From SB15 sp964639245 (lineage in GTDB: Bacteria > Chloroflexota > Anaerolineae > Aggregatilineales > J027), in the NCBI GenBank assembly GCA_964639245.1, contig CAZXCU010000028.1, positions 1 to 40,063 on the forward strand: a stretch of DNA of 40,063 nt, given 5' to 3'. The stretch's first letter is position 1, and the number at the start of each line of letters is the position of its first letter. A program made the translations under genes and the position numbers. Below the pieces are notes generated by a model. The model made no database searches, had not been told where the DNA came from, and was given only the letters and a program-made list of their open reading frames with translations. Below are positions 39,701 through 40,063 of the stretch, piece after piece.

Positions 39701-40063
39701 TATGACCGCGAAATTTACGTCCTTGCGCCGGACAAACAGGGGCCGGGCGGTTACAGCTTCAAAGCACTCACGGCGGGCAGTTTCCCCGATATGTTGAAGT
39801 TGTTCGATGAATTTGGCTACACCGATGAAATTGCCCTCTTTTTGGAAGGCAGCAACGTCTTCGGGTTTATGAAGGGCGAACGCGGCCTGCATCGGTTGGA
39901 AAAAGATGGCGTGGGCGACGAAATGGTGCGGACACAGGTTTTTGCCATTCCTGACGGCACAAATATTGAGGAATGGTTGAGCGATTACCGCGAAATTCGT
40001 GTGGACATTGACGAAGGCCGCCGCAATGCCCCGCCCAATGAAAAACATACCGTGGTTCGGACG
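36737..40063 (+). CDS. Clp-type AAA+ ATPase fused to a release-factor-like (PCRF) domain; 3' end cut by window
   Basis: An open frame of 1109 codons to the right edge; AAAGGA 7 nt before the ATG supports the start. Residues 1-190 are unfamiliar and are not a Clp-N repeat. The first AAA+ module has Walker A GPSEAGKT at 239-246 and Walker B-like ILFVEDL, where the usual DE is ED (309-310). The second has Walker A GPTGVGKT at 535, Walker B VVLLDEFEKA with Asp601-Glu602, sensor IMIMTSNLGA, arginine finger FRPEFVNRID, and a C-terminal helical subdomain SPQFGARPLKREIERIV. From about residue 890 a different domain follows: YLRWAERKGYDRE (978-990) and GFMKGERGLHRL (about 1044-1055), patterns of the PCRF domain of RF1/RF2. 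An unfoldase linked to ribosomes or translation is inferred. Confidence 0.85.
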   Translation, partial: MKFQFHLYVQKHFNRTYTVTPLPFHDMTAYGNNLEEIRAELTEALQERIAEMSPLALHRLEYDSSVYLHKVTVEMRPIDPKKRNKRREKVRLGFCLLVTPQEDGQLYVQVPRLGQSGPTFYVFDRNELQEQAQVEVSAWLDGSTLEQLQSYQYTRSETLEPLEFEVAIKKVKERNKPGDSHSPFGKPEENFWALKDIGINMTAQAAEGRFRRAYRRDEQVEELMQILMSPRNNSVLLVGPSEAGKTAIVHELVRRIQRGDCPEPLQGRQIWMLSPDRIIAGAQYIGTWEERINNIMDECRKKQHILFVEDLPGLLEIGRWSKSDHNVALAIRPHLASGEVIMLGEGLPDRVQMGDNLGPSFMNAFRRVEISAMNEEETSAVLNNVARDIERELDLRILPEANEAVVQLARRFLPYRAFPGKAVRLLEETAAEVNQERASGHTVGESGERVGFLRRRAATTINRSTVIGTFSHHTGMPEFIVNDSARLNIEEVEKYFAERILGQEKAVHTIVNLIATVKAGLNDPQQPLGTLLFIGPTGVGKTQMAKTLATYLFGNADRLIRFDMSEYRDYDGIAKLIGAFGKEGELTKKVREQPFSVVLLDEFEKADPRIFDIFLQVLGEGRLTDAGGKTAYFHNSIMIMTSNLGASAKSFSNLGFSRGDTVQQSAEVNEALEQHYREQVETFFRPEFVNRIDHIVVFGQLAPLALRNIASREINDVLLRDGITRRNLLVEIEDNVIDLVLQTGYSPQFGARPLKREIERIVVSPLARELAQRSTQDTNLVRVGVDRETEQLYLKNIPIDQATPQTNVALSSGMGGDKAQRVRMDTVQLVEGFAMLRRKLADWVESDTYREMQREKAELLVETRATNFWENNDDARTKMNRFYFLDRLTRRVKQLYEKAEYMEDFAVLVNRERDLKYHPELAHDYEELYRETSYLDIEMMTSHLPHRNKAMMLLQTVGLTPTQKAADPKESWMRRLARVYLRWAERKGYDREIYVLAPDKQGPGGYSFKALTAGSFPDMLKLFDEFGYTDEIALFLEGSNVFGFMKGERGLHRLEKDGVGDEMVRTQVFAIPDGTNIEEWLSDYREIRVDIDEGRRNAPPNEKHTVVRT

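Noticed and set aside
38318..40048. A 576-codon open frame on the minus strand opposite the AAA+ gene
   Set aside because: It is antisense to a clear Clp-type reading frame with conserved motifs throughout. Its sequence is low in complexity, rich in Phe and His, and matches no family. It arises from the codon bias of the sense gene.

Overview
The window looks like a piece of a Chloroflexota chromosome, most likely from the Anaerolineae side of the phylum. This is an inference from gene content: a YYY-motif DUF2298 membrane protein followed by a second giant GT-C-like membrane protein, a secreted protein with LCCL and SH3-like domains and long Thr/Pro linkers, many GT-C glycosyltransferases, and short dispersed palindromic repeats between genes. 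Base composition is moderate to slightly GC-rich. I found no tRNA, rRNA, CRISPR array, phage gene or transposase.

Layout. 1-2339: end of a secreted LCCL/SH3 protein. 2.4-5.3 kb: a small repeat element, a DinB-like enzyme, a DUF6069-MarR operon with a clear promoter and a palindromic operator, a C_GCAxxG_C_C-type redox protein, two adjacent repeat elements and a small Cys-rich protein. 5.4-11.7 kb: the DUF2298 gene, the second large membrane protein and what looks like the C-terminal half of an ATPase-LuxR regulator. 11.7-14.1 kb: a 63-residue basic protein whose ribosome binding site lies in a perfect inverted repeat, a PAS histidine kinase and two small hypotheticals. 14.1-18.1 kb (minus strand): methyltransferase, DUF354 GT-B-like protein and carbamoyltransferase, plausibly modifying a surface glycan or secondary metabolite, with a glycosyltransferase remnant upstream. 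18.1-24.2 kb: two tandem paralogues of unknown function, Nudix hydrolase, patatin, aspartoacylase-like protein, two tiny genes, truncated globin, arginase-like protein and a two-gene AT-richer cassette. 24.3-26.2 kb: a GT-C glycosyltransferase coupled to a single-domain response regulator. 26.4-34.5 kb: M1 peptidase, GNATs, quinone reductase-type MDR, nitronate monooxygenase-like enzyme, LysE-type exporter, acetyltransferase and YhhQ-type queuosine precursor transporter. 34.6-34.73 kb: a probable unannotated small RNA gene. 34.8-36.5 kb: pckA. 36.7 kb to the right edge: a giant AAA+ gene, cut by the window.

The most interesting item is the last gene. It has a novel-looking N-terminal region and two Clp-type AAA+ modules, the first with an inverted Walker B acidic pair. 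These are followed by a C-terminal region resembling the PCRF domain of class I peptide chain release factors, and the position where a GGQ motif would be expected has none. This suggests an unfoldase linked to ribosomes or stalled translation, but that role is inference. Other items of note are the putative sRNA with a near-consensus promoter and terminator, an intergenic repeat captured in frame inside the DUF354 gene, related families of terminal-inverted-repeat elements, and the hairpin that could mask a ribosome binding site.
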